Part shown: positions 46,550-56,229 of the stretch, piece after piece | Layout: the number at the start of each line of letters is the position of its first letter | Numbering within the stretch: the stretch's first letter is position 1 | Assembly (NCBI RefSeq): GCF_900155385.1 | Contig: NZ_LT699745.1 | Coordinates: forward strand, 1,581,561 to 1,645,560 | Length of the DNA: 64,000 nucleotides | Direction of reading: 5' to 3' | From: Vreelandella massiliensis | GTDB lineage: Bacteria; Pseudomonadota; Gammaproteobacteria; Pseudomonadales; Halomonadaceae | The notes under the pieces: model-generated | The model's database searches: none | What the model was told of the DNA's origin: nothing | Seen by the model: only the letters and a program-made list of their open reading frames with translations | Position numbers and translations under genes: made by a program

Positions 46550-48603
46550 GCGCTGCCATCCTCTTTATCAAAGGCGTTGGACTGTAGTGCCAATAGCTTT
46601 TCAAGGGTGTCGATACCCCGGGCTTCCAGGCGCGGAAGCAGCGCAAGCCAAAGCTCCGCAGTGACCCGTGCGTCGCCCAGCGCCGTGTGTCGTGTGCCGG
46701 GGGGGAAGGTCAGGTCGTATCGCTTGGCCAGGCTGTCGAGGTCGTGGCCATCGATGGCTTCATCCAGCGCGCGGGAAATCAGCAGCGTATCCAGCACCGG
46801 AAGGTCGAAATCAACGCCGTGATGGCTGATCGCGAGCATATCAAACGAGGCATTGTGCGCGAGCAGTACCGCATCGCTGACGTACTGGCGAAACCGCGTG
46901 AGGACAATATCCAGCGGTGGCGCCCCCTCAACGTCGGCGTCGGTCAGCCCGTGAATCGCCGTGCTCTCTGGGGGGATTGGGCGTTTGGGGTCGACTTTTT
47001 GGTCAAATACTTCGCTTGCCAGCAGGCGTGCGTTGACCACGCGGCAGGCGCCCACGCTGATCACGGTATCTCCGCGACGCAGCTCAAGCCCGGTGGTTTC
47101 GGTGTCAAAGGCGACGACTTCCAGGCTTCGCAGTGAACGATGCGCGAGCTCCTCGTCGGGTGCGGGTAAATCGGCGATGCCAAAATCGTGGAATTCGGGC
47201 CGCGGTGGGGTCGCTTCGCGGGGGGCGCCGACACGCTCCGTGGCGGGGAGAGGCATGCGAATACGCGCGTAGCCGCTGTTTTCGTCGGCCAGGCTCCAGA
47301 TGTCACTGGCGTGCTGGCGCAGGACGTCGGCGGCGGTCGGCGAGAGAGGAAGGCTCTCGAGTGTTTTCTGTCGCCACTGCGCGAGCTCACGCTCAGGCAG
47401 GGGCTTGCCGCGCCAGATAAAGTCGAGATAGACGCGCTTATTGCCAAGACAGACCTCACCTTCAAAGCCGTTATCCGGCAGATAAGCGTTGAGGTGCTGA
47501 ACCAGCGAGGCCAAAAGCGCAATCAAGGCCGGCGCGTCCCCCTTGAACCAGGCTGGCATGCCGATGGGAGTGATCAGGCGGTGCTCGGGGTCAAGGCGCT
47601 CGTCCAGCGCCTGCCAGAAGTCATTCGACCACATCGGGGTTAAGCGCTCGCCCTGATGCTGCATATCATCGAGTAGCGTGCCAATACGCGCGACGCTATC
47701 ACCAAGCGTTGCCCCCTCTTCCTCGATCACACGCTCAAGGCGGTCGCGCAGGGAGTCGGTCGCCTCGCCGCGTTGGCGAAGCTGAATCAGGGCATCGGCA
47801 GCGCTGGTTAGGCTCGCCGTATGCTGACGCAGAGGCGTTAACATGGCGGCGAGTTCCGCGCGCACGCCCATTTCGCTCGACCAGGAGGCCGTGGCATCGG
47901 TGAACGTCAGCAACGCCTCGCCGTCGCTACCCGGCACGCGGCGAAGGATGATTTTTAGCCAGCGCTCATCGCACGGCGCGAGTAGCTCGCGCGGTGAGCC
48001 GTCGTAGGGGAGCTGGGAAAGCGCGTGTTCCAGGCTGGGGCTTGGCAGCAAGGTCTCGAGCCGCTTGCCAAGACCCAAGCCGTCATGGTTTGAGAAAAAA
48101 TCTTCCGCCGCCTGATTGAAGAGCATGACGCGACGGTGGTGGTCGCACAGCAGCAGCGGGGTTTCCAATACTTGCAGCAGGGTTTCCAGCTCTTGGCGGA
48201 TGCGTGCCGCGCTGCGGGCGCCTTCGGCGTGCGCCGTGGCTAAACGCGCGCGGTCGTTACGCCAGCTTTCATGCACCCGCCGAAGGTCGGGACCCAAGCC
48301 TTTCAACCAGCCTTCGGGCGGATGCTCGTCGCGGGCGTCGGGGTTGGCGACCAAGCGTGCAAGCTGCACTTGCAGATGGCGAAGGGGGGTAAACAGCATA
48401 CGCTCAAGCAATAGGCCAACAAGAAAAATCGTACCGCCGCCCGAGAAGCTCCCCAGCCACAGTACGATGCGCTGCCAGCCTTCTGGGTTGAGATGGGTGT
48501 CGAGCCAGCCGGCGAAAATCGCACCGCCCAGCAGGCTCACACCGCTTAGCAGCAGCCAAAGGCCAATCAGTCGCTGGCGCTTGGGTAGCCCGCGACGTTT
48601 CAT
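46546..48603 (-). CDS. Membrane-anchored PAS / degenerate kinase-core / DEDDh exonuclease fusion
   Basis: Protein of 685 residues. Two N-terminal membrane helices (about 12-33 and 45-67) lead into a HAMP-like linker and a PAS domain (about 135-235; [23 protein letters not shown]). Residues about 240-430 look like a decayed histidine-kinase core: two long helices where HisKA belongs, then a mixed region with [12 protein letters not shown] at the N-box position but no GxG boxes. The C-terminus (about 495-670) is a DnaQ-like exonuclease: D500/E502 in [18 protein letters not shown], and H639/D644 in HTALGDARV. It overlaps the receiver gene by four bases upstream and the small membrane gene by four downstream. 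Confidence 0.8.
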   Translation of the reverse strand: MKRRGLPKRQRLIGLWLLLSGVSLLGGAIFAGWLDTHLNPEGWQRIVLWLGSFSGGGTIFLVGLLLERMLFTPLRHLQVQLARLVANPDARDEHPPEGWLKGLGPDLRRVHESWRNDRARLATAHAEGARSAARIRQELETLLQVLETPLLLCDHHRRVMLFNQAAEDFFSNHDGLGLGKRLETLLPSPSLEHALSQLPYDGSPRELLAPCDERWLKIILRRVPGSDGEALLTFTDATASWSSEMGVRAELAAMLTPLRQHTASLTSAADALIQLRQRGEATDSLRDRLERVIEEEGATLGDSVARIGTLLDDMQHQGERLTPMWSNDFWQALDERLDPEHRLITPIGMPAWFKGDAPALIALLASLVQHLNAYLPDNGFEGEVCLGNKRVYLDFIWRGKPLPERELAQWRQKTLESLPLSPTAADVLRQHASDIWSLADENSGYARIRMPLPATERVGAPREATPPRPEFHDFGIADLPAPDEELAHRSLRSLEVVAFDTETTGLELRRGDTVISVGACRVVNARLLASEVFDQKVDPKRPIPPESTAIHGLTDADVEGAPPLDIVLTRFRQYVSDAVLLAHNASFDMLAISHHGVDFDLPVLDTLLISRALDEAIDGHDLDSLAKRYDLTFPPGTRHTALGDARVTAELWLALLPRLEARGIDTLEKLLALQSNAFDKEDGSA

Positions 48604-48974
48604 GAGGGGGCCTCGTTTAGCAGCCCTTTGACTTTTTCGACCAGCGTTTGGGTCGAAAAGGGTTTGGTGATGTAGTCATCGGCCCCTAGCGCCATGCCCT
48701 TTTCACGCTCCACCTCACGGCCGTGGGCCGTGAGCATGATAATGGGCAAACGCTCGGTTTCCGGCTGAGCGCGAAGCTGCTCAAGCACATCGAAACCGCT
48801 GATACCCGGTAGGCTAATATCGAGCAAAATTAAATCGGGCTGGGCGCTTTTAACGCTTTCTAAGGCTTGTTCGCCGTCCTCGGCCGTCGTGACCTCAAAC
48901 CCCGCCTGCTCCATCAAAAACTCTAATGACAGAACGATATTGGGCTCGTCATCGACTACCAACACATTGGCCAT
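48600..48974 (-). CDS. Single-domain response regulator
   Basis: Receiver-only protein of 124 residues: acidic pocket Asp8-Asp9 (VVDDEP), phospho-acceptor Asp52 (LLDISLPG), Thr in IIMLTAHG, and Lys in DYITKPFS. There is no DNA-binding output, unlike CrbR/CbrB, so it must act through protein contact or phosphorelay. It is first in the operon with the exonuclease fusion and SSS kinase and overlaps the next gene by four bases (ATGA). GGAGAG lies upstream of the ATG. Confidence 0.9.
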   Translation of the reverse strand: MANVLVVDDEPNIVLSLEFLMEQAGFEVTTAEDGEQALESVKSAQPDLILLDISLPGISGFDVLEQLRAQPETERLPIIMLTAHGREVEREKGMALGADDYITKPFSTQTLVEKVKGLLNEAPS

Positions 48975-49069
48975 GTCGCTCTCCCGGGATGCTATGTTTT
49001 ATTGTTAAGTCGTACGCTCGCAAAGGCAGTGCGTTATTGCTGTTATAGGGTTAAGTGTATGAGGGGGAG

Positions 49070-49102
49070 CGCATTCGGCCAAGACGACCTTGGCCGAATG
49101 CG
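49070..49102. other. Perfect 14-base stem-loop between the carbonic anhydrase and response regulator genes
   Basis: CGCATTCGGCCAAG, a 5-base loop, CTTGGCCGAATGCG, about 20 bases after the carbonic anhydrase stop. There is no T-run on either strand. It may be a terminator-like structure, an operator for the signalling operon, or a REP element. Confidence 0.5.
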
Positions 49103-49120
49103 GCTAAAGTCGCCCGCGCG

Positions 49121-50200
49121 TTAGCGGCGGGGGCTGAGCGTATGTAGCTCTCGTGTGGGCCAATGCACAACGGCGGTATGGCGATGCATCTTGGCGGCCA
49201 ATTCGGGGTGCTGCTGGGTAATCACACCCTCGGCAAAGTCAGAGAGAAAGTGCGATTTGAGCTCAGCGCGTGCTCTATCGACGCCGTTTTGGTGGTAGGG
49301 CGTCGAGGCAAGCAGCATAAAACCGTCGTCTGGGATACGCCCACTGCGCATGTTGGCTTCGATGATCGCCGCGGCGGTGCCAATCGGCTTGGCAAGGTCG
49401 GGCTCGTAAGGGCCGATAATCAGTGCGGTATTGGGAAGATGCAAAAAATCGAACCCACGCCCAATGCAGATGACCCATTCACGGTGCTCGATGTCGAGCT
49501 CACGGGTAGCGCCTTCCAGCGCTGTCACGTGGGCGAGGTTGCCTTCTAGCAGCGGGAGCACGTCGCGGCGAATATCGGCCGGCATATCCGGGCAGACATC
49601 CGCCAGGGCGGCGGCTAAGTCGTCACGTGAGTGGCCAATCCAGGTGCTGATATCCAGCGTTTTGTCATTTTCGCCGTGCAGAATCAGCGCGTCTCGGTCC
49701 GTCTCAAAGCCGCACACCAGCGGATAGACGTGGTGTCGTTCGTGGCCAAAGAGCGCATCGGCCTGCTCGGCGAGGCGGTAGGCGTGGGCCTTCGCGGCCT
49801 CGACATCACACTGAAAACCGGCGCAACCGCGACGCCGCTCGCCGCGTGAAAAGTGATAGGTGATCATCATCAACGAGGCGCTGCCGCGTTTCGCCGCTGA
49901 GGTCACGGCCTCGCTGACAAGCTCACCGAGATAGGGCCAGCCGAGGTGGAAAATGCCCCCGAGGTTGCGAAACGGGGTAATAATCCCGAGCGGCGTCCGC
50001 GTGGCATGGGGGATATGGATGCGCCCGTCCATGCACTTCATCACCAAAATGTTCGTGGGGTGTTTCGCCAGGTAGCGCTCGCGCGCAAGCCAAGCACCGG
50101 GGCTGCCGAAGTGTTTGGCATGCTGGTGCGATAGGGCAAGCAGCGCGTCGATGCGCTGCTCTATAGGTTGGTCGTGCAGCAGTCGGGCGGGGCTAGGCAC
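49121..50200 (-). CDS. Carboxysomal-type (CsoSCA-like) carbonic anhydrase domain protein
   Basis: Protein of about 359 residues. GTG 50200 is chosen because AAGGAG lies five bases upstream, 20 bases after the nth stop; an earlier in-frame start would lie inside nth. It has the beta-type carbonic anhydrase dyad and zinc ligands in the CsoSCA arrangement: Cys56-x-Asp58-x-Arg60 (KCMDGRIHIP), then His116 and Cys126 (TYHFSRGERRRGCAGF). In CsoSCA, from memory, the ligands are one Cys, a His about 70 residues on, and a Cys 11 later. No RuBisCO or shell genes are present, so a free cytosolic role is inferred. Activity is unproven. Confidence 0.7.
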   Translation of the reverse strand: MPSPARLLHDQPIEQRIDALLALSHQHAKHFGSPGAWLARERYLAKHPTNILVMKCMDGRIHIPHATRTPLGIITPFRNLGGIFHLGWPYLGELVSEAVTSAAKRGSASLMMITYHFSRGERRRGCAGFQCDVEAAKAHAYRLAEQADALFGHERHHVYPLVCGFETDRDALILHGENDKTLDISTWIGHSRDDLAAALADVCPDMPADIRRDVLPLLEGNLAHVTALEGATRELDIEHREWVICIGRGFDFLHLPNTALIIGPYEPDLAKPIGTAAAIIEANMRSGRIPDDGFMLLASTPYHQNGVDRARAELKSHFLSDFAEGVITQQHPELAAKMHRHTAVVHWPTRELHTLSPRR

Positions 50201-50219
50201 GCTCACTCCTTGTGGTGGG

Positions 50220-50858
50220 TCAGGCGATGTCGGTTTTATCTTGATATTCGCACAAATCCTCGATAATGCAGCTACCGCAGCGGGGTTTACGGGCCACACA
50301 GGTATAGCGGCCGTGCAGAATCAGCCAGTGGTGGGCGTCTTGCTTGAATTCACGCGGCACGTGGCGCAAAAGCTTTTTTTCGACTTCCACCACATCTTTG
50401 CCCTTAGCGATGCCGGTACGGTTGGCAACGCGAAATATGTGCGTGTCCACGGCGATGGTGGGCTGGCCAAAAGCGGTGTTCAAGATCACGTTGGCGGTCT
50501 TGCGCCCCACGCCGGGCAGGGCTTCCAGTGCCTTGCGCGTTTTGGGGACCTCGCCGTCATGTTGCTCCACCAAAATATGGCAGGTTTTCATCAGGTTTTC
50601 GGCCTTGGTGTTATAAAGCCCGATGGTCTTGATGTGCTCTTTGAGCCCATCGATCCCCAGATCAATGATCGCCTGCGGTGTGTTCGCCACCGGAAAGAGC
50701 CGCGCGGTGGCCTTATTGACGCCCACATCCGTGGCCTGGGCGGAGAGCAAAACGGCGGCGAGTAGCTCAAAGGGGGTGGACCAGTTGAGTTCGGTGGTTG
50801 GCTGCGGATTTTCTGCCTTGAGGCGAGCAAAAATCGCGTAGCGTTTTTGTGCGTTCAT
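50220..50858 (-). CDS. nth: Endonuclease III
   Basis: DNA glycosylase/AP lyase of 212 residues that removes oxidised pyrimidines. Helix-hairpin-helix LPGVGRKTANVIL with the catalytic Lys (about 120), catalytic Asp in VDTHIFRVANR (about 138), and the C-terminal [4Fe-4S] cysteines in the C-x6-C-x2-C-x5-C pattern (CVARKPRCGSCIIEDLC). It follows rsxE in the conserved rsx-nth order and precedes the carbonic anhydrase gene by 19 bases. Confidence 0.96.
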   Translation of the reverse strand: MNAQKRYAIFARLKAENPQPTTELNWSTPFELLAAVLLSAQATDVGVNKATARLFPVANTPQAIIDLGIDGLKEHIKTIGLYNTKAENLMKTCHILVEQHDGEVPKTRKALEALPGVGRKTANVILNTAFGQPTIAVDTHIFRVANRTGIAKGKDVVEVEKKLLRHVPREFKQDAHHWLILHGRYTCVARKPRCGSCIIEDLCEYQDKTDIA

Positions 50859-50919
50859 AATGTCCTATGGGCGATTGGCCAGGTTCTATTGGTCGTCGAC
50901 TCTCTGCGCTGTTGGTCTG

Positions 50920-51621
50920 CTACTTGATCGTGCCCGTTACGCGCACCCGCCGTTCGGGCTTCGGGGCGGCCTCGATGGGCTTGGCACGTGCGGCGCTGGC
51001 CTGATCGATGGCGTTTTTCAGCGCGATGAGCAGGCCCGCGACAAAAAAGGCGCCGGGTGGCAGCAGGAAAAACAGAAATTGGTAGTCGGCGAATAGGATG
51101 ATTTCCCAGCGGCTGGCGCCGGTGCCAAACAGTAGCTCCATGTCGCTGAACAGCGTGCCTTGTCCGAGACTCTCGCGTAGCGCCCCCAGCACGATCAGTA
51201 CCGCGGCGAAGCCTAACCCCATCATTAGACCATCCACGGCGGCGGCAAGCGGTGGATGGCGCGAGGCGAAGGCGTCCGCACGACCTAAAATCGCGCAGTT
51301 GGTGACGATCAGCGGAATAAAAATACCCAGCACCTGATAGAGCGGATACGCATAGGCAGCCATCAAAAGCTCCGCGCAGGTGACAAAAGCCGCGATGATC
51401 ATCACGAACGCCGGTAGACGCACGCTACCGGGTACTTGATGGCGCAGCAGCGAGACCGCGCTACTCGACCCCACTAGCACTAGCAGCGTGGCGATGGCAA
51501 GCCCCAGTGCGTTCACGACACTGTTGCTAACGGCAAGCAGCGGGCAAAGACCCAGCAGTTGCACCAGTGCGGGGTTGTTGCGCCACAGGCCCTCGCGGGC
51601 GAGGTCAGAAAACAGGCTCAT
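50920..51621 (-). CDS. rsxE: Electron transport complex subunit RsxE (RnfE)
   Basis: Integral membrane subunit of 233 residues with about six helices, paralogous to RsxA. The N-terminus [22 protein letters not shown] and the repeat [19 protein letters not shown] show the conserved cysteines that coordinate an intramembrane [2Fe-2S] cluster shared with RsxA. A basic C-terminal tail follows the last helix. The start overlaps the rsxG stop by four bases. The complex couples NADH-ferredoxin electron transfer to ion movement, and in E. coli it also keeps SoxR reduced. Confidence 0.94.
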   Translation of the reverse strand: MSLFSDLAREGLWRNNPALVQLLGLCPLLAVSNSVVNALGLAIATLLVLVGSSSAVSLLRHQVPGSVRLPAFVMIIAAFVTCAELLMAAYAYPLYQVLGIFIPLIVTNCAILGRADAFASRHPPLAAAVDGLMMGLGFAAVLIVLGALRESLGQGTLFSDMELLFGTGASRWEIILFADYQFLFFLLPPGAFFVAGLLIALKNAIDQASAARAKPIEAAPKPERRVRVTGTIK

Positions 51622-52268
51622 AATGCAGACTCCTCTACGTCTTCCCGGTCACTCACGCCAGGCAGCGGGGTGCGGTCGGCATACCGCAGCGCTTGATGCA
51701 CGGCGTTCACGATGGCGCGAGGGGTGATCGTCGCGCCGGTGAAAGCCTCAAATTCACCGCCCTCCTTTTTGACCGCCCAGCCGCTCGTCGGCAAACTTTC
51801 CAGTCGCAAGCCGTTGAAGGTGGTGATCCAGTCGCTGCGGCGGCGTTCGATGTTATCGCCAAGCCCCGGTGTTTCTTGATGCGCCGTCACGCGTACGCCA
51901 CTTATGCGCTGCTGGTCATCGATCCCCACCAGGAGGCGGATTTCACCGCTGTAGCCTTCACGGGTCACCACCGGCAGAATCACGACGTTTTTGTCTGCGC
52001 TTCGCACCGACCAGCCCTGTGTCGGCGCGCGATGACCGAGCGCCTGCGGCTCAGGGAGGGGGAAGGCGCCTTCAAGAATGCGCGGGAGAGGCACGTCCGC
52101 GAGTGCCGGCGGCAGCACTTCGCGCAGCTGCTGATGCTGATACACCTGAACATTGGTGGCGATACGCTCGGCGGTGAGCGCGCGAATCAGGCCGACGCTT
52201 CCGGCGGTGACCAGGGCAAAGGCCCCGAGCGCGAGCGCTCCCTGCTTGATGGCCGCGTGCAGGTTCAT
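51618..52268 (-). CDS. rsxG: Electron transport complex subunit RsxG (RnfG)
   Basis: Periplasmic FMN subunit of 216 residues with one N-terminal membrane helix. The covalent flavin motif is [12 protein letters not shown] with the acceptor Thr180. Other family stretches are [13 protein letters not shown] and [20 protein letters not shown] 52268 overlaps the rsxD stop (ATGA), and its stop overlaps rsxE, so translation is coupled along D-G-E. Confidence 0.94.
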   Translation of the reverse strand: MNLHAAIKQGALALGAFALVTAGSVGLIRALTAERIATNVQVYQHQQLREVLPPALADVPLPRILEGAFPLPEPQALGHRAPTQGWSVRSADKNVVILPVVTREGYSGEIRLLVGIDDQQRISGVRVTAHQETPGLGDNIERRRSDWITTFNGLRLESLPTSGWAVKKEGGEFEAFTGATITPRAIVNAVHQALRYADRTPLPGVSDREDVEESAL

Positions 52269-53314
52269 GCCTCACCTTCCGGGGGTCGCTGGCCGCGCAC
52301 CGCTTGGGTGTGCCCCATGACGCGCGGGTCGCTGTAGAGATCCAAAAGCGGCACGCACAGGTTCATTAATAGCACGGCGAAGGCTACCGCATCGGGGTAG
52401 GCGCCGAAGGTGCGAATCAGCATGACCAGCGTGCCGATACCCGCGCCATAAATGAGCTTGCCACGACGGCTGGTGGCGGCCGATACCGGGTCGGTGGCAA
52501 TAAAAAAAGCGCCAAAAATAGCCGCCCCGGTCAAAAGGTGAAAGCTCGGTGAGGCAAAGTGGCTAGGATCGCCGGCATAAAAAAGCGCACTGAAAAGCGT
52601 CATGCTGCCCAGCATCGCCACCGGTATATGCCAGCTAATAATCCGCTTGTAGAGCAGCACGCCCCCGCCTAGTAGCCACGCCCAGCCGGCGTGCTGCCAG
52701 GCATCCAGCGTGCCCGCTGGTAACGGCTCGGCGGCCCAAAACTCGCTGGCCAGCACGGCCTCGCCTTTGTGCTTGAAGGCATCCAATGGCGTGGCGCCGC
52801 TGAGGGCATCGAGCTCGCTTGCAGGCAACATGCCCGCGACCTGGAGCCACAGCGTGTCGGGTAACAGCGCCTGCGGCGGTGCCCAAAGGGTCATGTAAGT
52901 GGGAAACGACACCAACAGCAGCGCGTAGCCCACCATGGCCGGATTAAAAGGGTTTTGCCCCAGCCCACCGTAGAGTTGCTTGGCGACCACCACGGCGGCG
53001 ACCATGCCGACACCAATAAGCCACCAGGGGCTGGCCGGCGGCAGTGCGACGCCTAGCAGCACGGCGGTGACCAAGGCGCTGGCATCGTTCAACGCCGGGC
53101 GCAGCGGGCGATGGCGCAGACGGAGTACTCCCGCTTCCAAGGCCAAACCAAACAGGGCCGCAAGGGCGATATTGGTGAGCACGCCAACACCAAAGTAGAC
53201 CGTCATCACCACGATGCCCGGTAGCATGGCGAATAGCACCCAACGCATCAGATTTGGGGTGCTGGACGGCGCCTGAGCCGAGGCGGGTGTCGCGCTGTGG
53301 TGGAGAAAGCTCAT
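52265..53314 (-). CDS. rsxD: Electron transport complex subunit RsxD (RnfD)
   Basis: Membrane subunit of 349 residues with about nine to ten helices and a covalent FMN. ATG 53314 (MSFLHHSATPASAQ) is chosen; the longer frame upstream overlaps rsxC out of frame and is not coding. The flavin attachment threonine is Thr175 in DALSGATPLDAFKH. Conserved GGLGQNPFNPAMVGYA and FFIATDPVSAATS are visible. It starts 40 bases after rsxC. Confidence 0.94.
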   Translation of the reverse strand: MSFLHHSATPASAQAPSSTPNLMRWVLFAMLPGIVVMTVYFGVGVLTNIALAALFGLALEAGVLRLRHRPLRPALNDASALVTAVLLGVALPPASPWWLIGVGMVAAVVVAKQLYGGLGQNPFNPAMVGYALLLVSFPTYMTLWAPPQALLPDTLWLQVAGMLPASELDALSGATPLDAFKHKGEAVLASEFWAAEPLPAGTLDAWQHAGWAWLLGGGVLLYKRIISWHIPVAMLGSMTLFSALFYAGDPSHFASPSFHLLTGAAIFGAFFIATDPVSAATSRRGKLIYGAGIGTLVMLIRTFGAYPDAVAFAVLLMNLCVPLLDLYSDPRVMGHTQAVRGQRPPEGEA

Positions 53315-53354
53315 CGCGGAAAACTCATGGTAGTGTGACTCATGGCGAGGTACT

Positions 53355-55019
53355 TCAAGAGGCGCTCTCCTCACGGGCAGCGTGCAGCTTGGCATCGGCG
53401 GCTTTGAGGTTTTCCTGGGCCGTGGCGAGCTGCGTTTCCAGGTCCGTGAGGTCTTGATGCGGGTCCTGTTCGGCGGCGCGGGCGAGGGTTTTTTCCGCTT
53501 TGCGCACGGCGGCTTTGGCGGCGGTTTGCGCGATACGCAGGCTGCGCAAATCCGCTTGGGCACTAGCCCCGTCGTTTAGGCCCGTTTGCGCGGGGCGCTT
53601 GGCCTTGGCAAGACGCGCTTCGCGCCGGGCCTGTTTTTCTGCTTCCTCGCGGGCCAGGCGCGCTTGGCGGAACTCAAAGCGGTGTTTGGCGTGCTCGGCT
53701 TTCGCGGCTTCGATGCGCTTAAGGCGTAGGCGCGCTTTGGCCTCGCGGTAATCCTCTACCAGCGGGATGTGGCTGGGGCAGACATAACTGCAGGCGCCGC
53801 ACTCGATGCAGTCGAAAAGATGGTAGCGCGTAAGGCGCTCGTCATCCCCCGCGCGGGCGTACCAGTGCAGCAGCTGCGGCAGCAGGGATACCGGGCAGAC
53901 TGTTTCGCAGGCACCGCAGCGAATGCAAGGCGACTCTGGCGGCGGGGTGGGGAGCTCATCCTTTGTTGCGGCAATCAGGCAGTTGGTGGTTTTGCCCACC
54001 GGTACGTCCAGATTCGCGAGCGCCTCACCCATCATCGGCCCGCCGTGAATCACCTGGCTGAGTTGCGTGGCGTTTAAACCCGCATGTTCCAATAGCTCAC
54101 GAATGGGCGTGCCGATACGCACGCGGTAGTTGCCGGGGCGCTCCAAAGCGTCGCCGGTAAGCGTGACAATCCGAGAGGTCAGGGGGGCGCCGTCGCGCAC
54201 GGCGTGGAGTGCCGCCAAAAGCGTGCCGGGGTTGTGGCAGAGCACGCCCACATCGGCGGGCAGGCCTTCGCTTGGCACTTCACGACCAAGCAACTTTTGA
54301 ATCAGCTGGCGCTCGCCCCCGCTGGGGTAGCGGGTTTCGATCACCCGTATTTCGATGGGGTGTGGTGGGCTTTTCGGCAGCGCCGCTTCAAGCGCGGCCA
54401 GGGCCTCGGGCTTGTTATCCTCGATACCGATGATAATCCGCGCGGCGCCGGCAAGTGTGGCCATAAGCTGCGCGCCTTCGAGCACGTCATGTGCAAAGTG
54501 GCGCAGGGTGATGTCGTCGGCGGTGATGTAGGGTTCGCACTCGGCGGCGTTGACGATCAGCGTATCCAGCGCGTGGCGCTCGCGCACCCGGGCTTTCACC
54601 TGAGTGGGGAAGCCCGCGCCGCCTAGCCCGACAAGGCCGCTCGCATCCAGTCTTGCAAGTAGTTCGTCATGGCCTGCCGTACGCCAATCCAGTGGCTCAA
54701 AGCGGGTCTCGGCATCGTCGCCGTCGCTTTCGATGACGATCTGAGCGTCGTTTATGGCCACCACGGTACCACTGATGCTCGCATGTAGGGCGCTTGAGAT
54801 CATGCCGTCGGGCTTGGCGATCAGCGCACCTCGGCGTAACGTATCGCCGACTTGCACGCAGGCAACGGCGGGACGGCCGCTGTGTTGGTTGAGCGGTAGT
54901 ATCACGCGCCGGGGCAGAGGGGCGTCGCTTAAGGGGCGATCGGTTGAGCGTGCCTTGCGCTCAGGGGGATAAATACCGCCGGGAAAATCGCGTTTGTGAG
55001 CGTCAAGTGCGGACGACAT
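53355..55019 (-). CDS. rsxC: Electron transport complex subunit RsxC (RnfC)
   Basis: Peripheral NADH/FMN-binding subunit of 554 residues. ATG 55019 ([16 protein letters not shown]) lies inside the end of rsxB (17-base overlap). N-terminal GGIYPPERK, the nucleotide/flavin region [17 protein letters not shown] (about residue 135) and ESGDGG-like [15 protein letters not shown] lead to two [4Fe-4S] motifs, [12 protein letters not shown] and [12 protein letters not shown]. The last 120 residues are an Ala/Lys/Glu-rich coiled coil, shorter than in E. coli, where this tail is repetitive. It delivers electrons from NADH to the complex. Confidence 0.94.
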   Translation of the reverse strand: MSSALDAHKRDFPGGIYPPERKARSTDRPLSDAPLPRRVILPLNQHSGRPAVACVQVGDTLRRGALIAKPDGMISSALHASISGTVVAINDAQIVIESDGDDAETRFEPLDWRTAGHDELLARLDASGLVGLGGAGFPTQVKARVRERHALDTLIVNAAECEPYITADDITLRHFAHDVLEGAQLMATLAGAARIIIGIEDNKPEALAALEAALPKSPPHPIEIRVIETRYPSGGERQLIQKLLGREVPSEGLPADVGVLCHNPGTLLAALHAVRDGAPLTSRIVTLTGDALERPGNYRVRIGTPIRELLEHAGLNATQLSQVIHGGPMMGEALANLDVPVGKTTNCLIAATKDELPTPPPESPCIRCGACETVCPVSLLPQLLHWYARAGDDERLTRYHLFDCIECGACSYVCPSHIPLVEDYREAKARLRLKRIEAAKAEHAKHRFEFRQARLAREEAEKQARREARLAKAKRPAQTGLNDGASAQADLRSLRIAQTAAKAAVRKAEKTLARAAEQDPHQDLTDLETQLATAQENLKAADAKLHAAREESAS

Positions 55020-55611
55020 GCGGCGGCTCCTCGGTACGGTCGCTGGCAATGATATCGGCGGTGGAGGCACTCACGACCGGTTGCCACCGAGTGAGCGGTG
55101 CGCTTCGGGGGAGCATGTCGATGCAGTCAACCGGGCAGGGAGCCACGCACAGATCGCAACCGGTACACTCATCCTCGATCACCGTGTGCATGAGCTTGGC
55201 GGCACCAATAATGGCATCCACCGGGCAGGCCTGAAGGCACTTGGTGCAACCGATGCACTCCTCCTCACGGATAAACGCGACCCGCTCCTCGGCGTGGGCT
55301 TCGCCGTCTAACGGCTCGGGCTCGCGCCCCAACAGGTCCGCTAGCTCAGCAATGGTGGTCTCGCCGCCGGGCGGGCACTTGTTGATGGCGTCGCCTTGGT
55401 TGATGGCCTCGGCGTAGGGGCGACACCCCGGGTAGCCGCACTGGCCGCACTGGGTTTGCGGGAGCAGCGCGTCGATCTTGTCGACCAGCGGGTTGCCTTC
55501 CACCTTGAAGCGCTCGCTCACAAACCCCAACAGCGCACCAAAGCCGATGCCCATGCCAGCCAGCACGGCAACGGCGGTGAGCATTGACATCAGCGTGTTG
55601 GATTCCAGCAT
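55003..55611 (-). CDS. rsxB: Electron transport complex subunit RsxB (RnfB)
   Basis: Ferredoxin-type subunit of 202 residues with an N-terminal membrane anchor ([19 protein letters not shown]). A 4Fe-4S domain ([17 protein letters not shown], with a further C in NKCPPGG) is followed by two bacterial ferredoxin motifs ([12 protein letters not shown] and [12 protein letters not shown]). It is the likely electron exchange point with soluble ferredoxin. It starts 31 bases after rsxA. Confidence 0.95.
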   Translation of the reverse strand: MLESNTLMSMLTAVAVLAGMGIGFGALLGFVSERFKVEGNPLVDKIDALLPQTQCGQCGYPGCRPYAEAINQGDAINKCPPGGETTIAELADLLGREPEPLDGEAHAEERVAFIREEECIGCTKCLQACPVDAIIGAAKLMHTVIEDECTGCDLCVAPCPVDCIDMLPRSAPLTRWQPVVSASTADIIASDRTEEPPHVVRT

Positions 55612-55642
55612 GGCGGCATCCTCGCGGAAGGCATAAACAGTG

Positions 55643-56224
55643 TCAGAGCTGAACGAGGCCGGAAAAGCCGAGAAACGCCAGCGACATCAGGCTTGCGCTG
55701 ATCATTGCAATGGCCGCGCCCTGAAAAGGCTTGGGAATATCGGCGCCGCTTAAGCGCTCGCGCAGCGCGGCAAACAGCACCAGGATGAGCGAGAACCCGA
55801 GTGCCGCGCCCAAGCCGTAAAGCGTGGTGTGAAAAAAACTCAGCTTGCGATTGAGCGATAACAGCGCCACGCCCAGCACCGCGCAGTTGGTGGTGATCAG
55901 CGGCAGAAAGATGCCCAGCACCTGGTGCAAAAGCGGGCTTATGTAGCGCACCATGACCTCGGTGAACTGCACGACCGCCGCGATCACCACGATAAAGCTG
56001 ATAGTGCGCAGGTAGGTCACGTCCAGCGGCACCAGCACGCCGTGATAAACCACAAAGCTCGCCGCCGAGGCGAGCGTAAGCACAAAGGTCGTTGCCGCCG
56101 ACATGCCGACCGCGGACTCCAGCTTATTGGAGACGCCCATAAACGGGCAGAGCCCCAAAAACTGGACCAGCACAAAATTGTTCACCAGCGCGGTGCCGAT
56201 CAGGATGACGAACAGCTCGCTCAT
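55643..56224 (-). CDS. rsxA: Electron transport complex subunit RsxA (RnfA)
   Basis: Integral membrane subunit of 193 residues with about six helices and the family N-terminus [20 protein letters not shown]. The cysteines in LGLCPF and TTNCAVLG pair with those of RsxE to hold the intramembrane [2Fe-2S] cluster. It starts five bases after the metG stop, so metG, the rsx genes, nth and probably the carbonic anhydrase form one transcription unit. Confidence 0.95.
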   Translation of the reverse strand: MSELFVILIGTALVNNFVLVQFLGLCPFMGVSNKLESAVGMSAATTFVLTLASAASFVVYHGVLVPLDVTYLRTISFIVVIAAVVQFTEVMVRYISPLLHQVLGIFLPLITTNCAVLGVALLSLNRKLSFFHTTLYGLGAALGFSLILVLFAALRERLSGADIPKPFQGAAIAMISASLMSLAFLGFSGLVQL

Positions 56225-56229
56225 GCGGT

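Noticed and set aside
53314..53563. N-terminal extension of RsxD
   Set aside because: The longer frame overlaps rsxC out of frame and encodes a basic, proline-rich stretch; the conserved RsxD begins at 53314.
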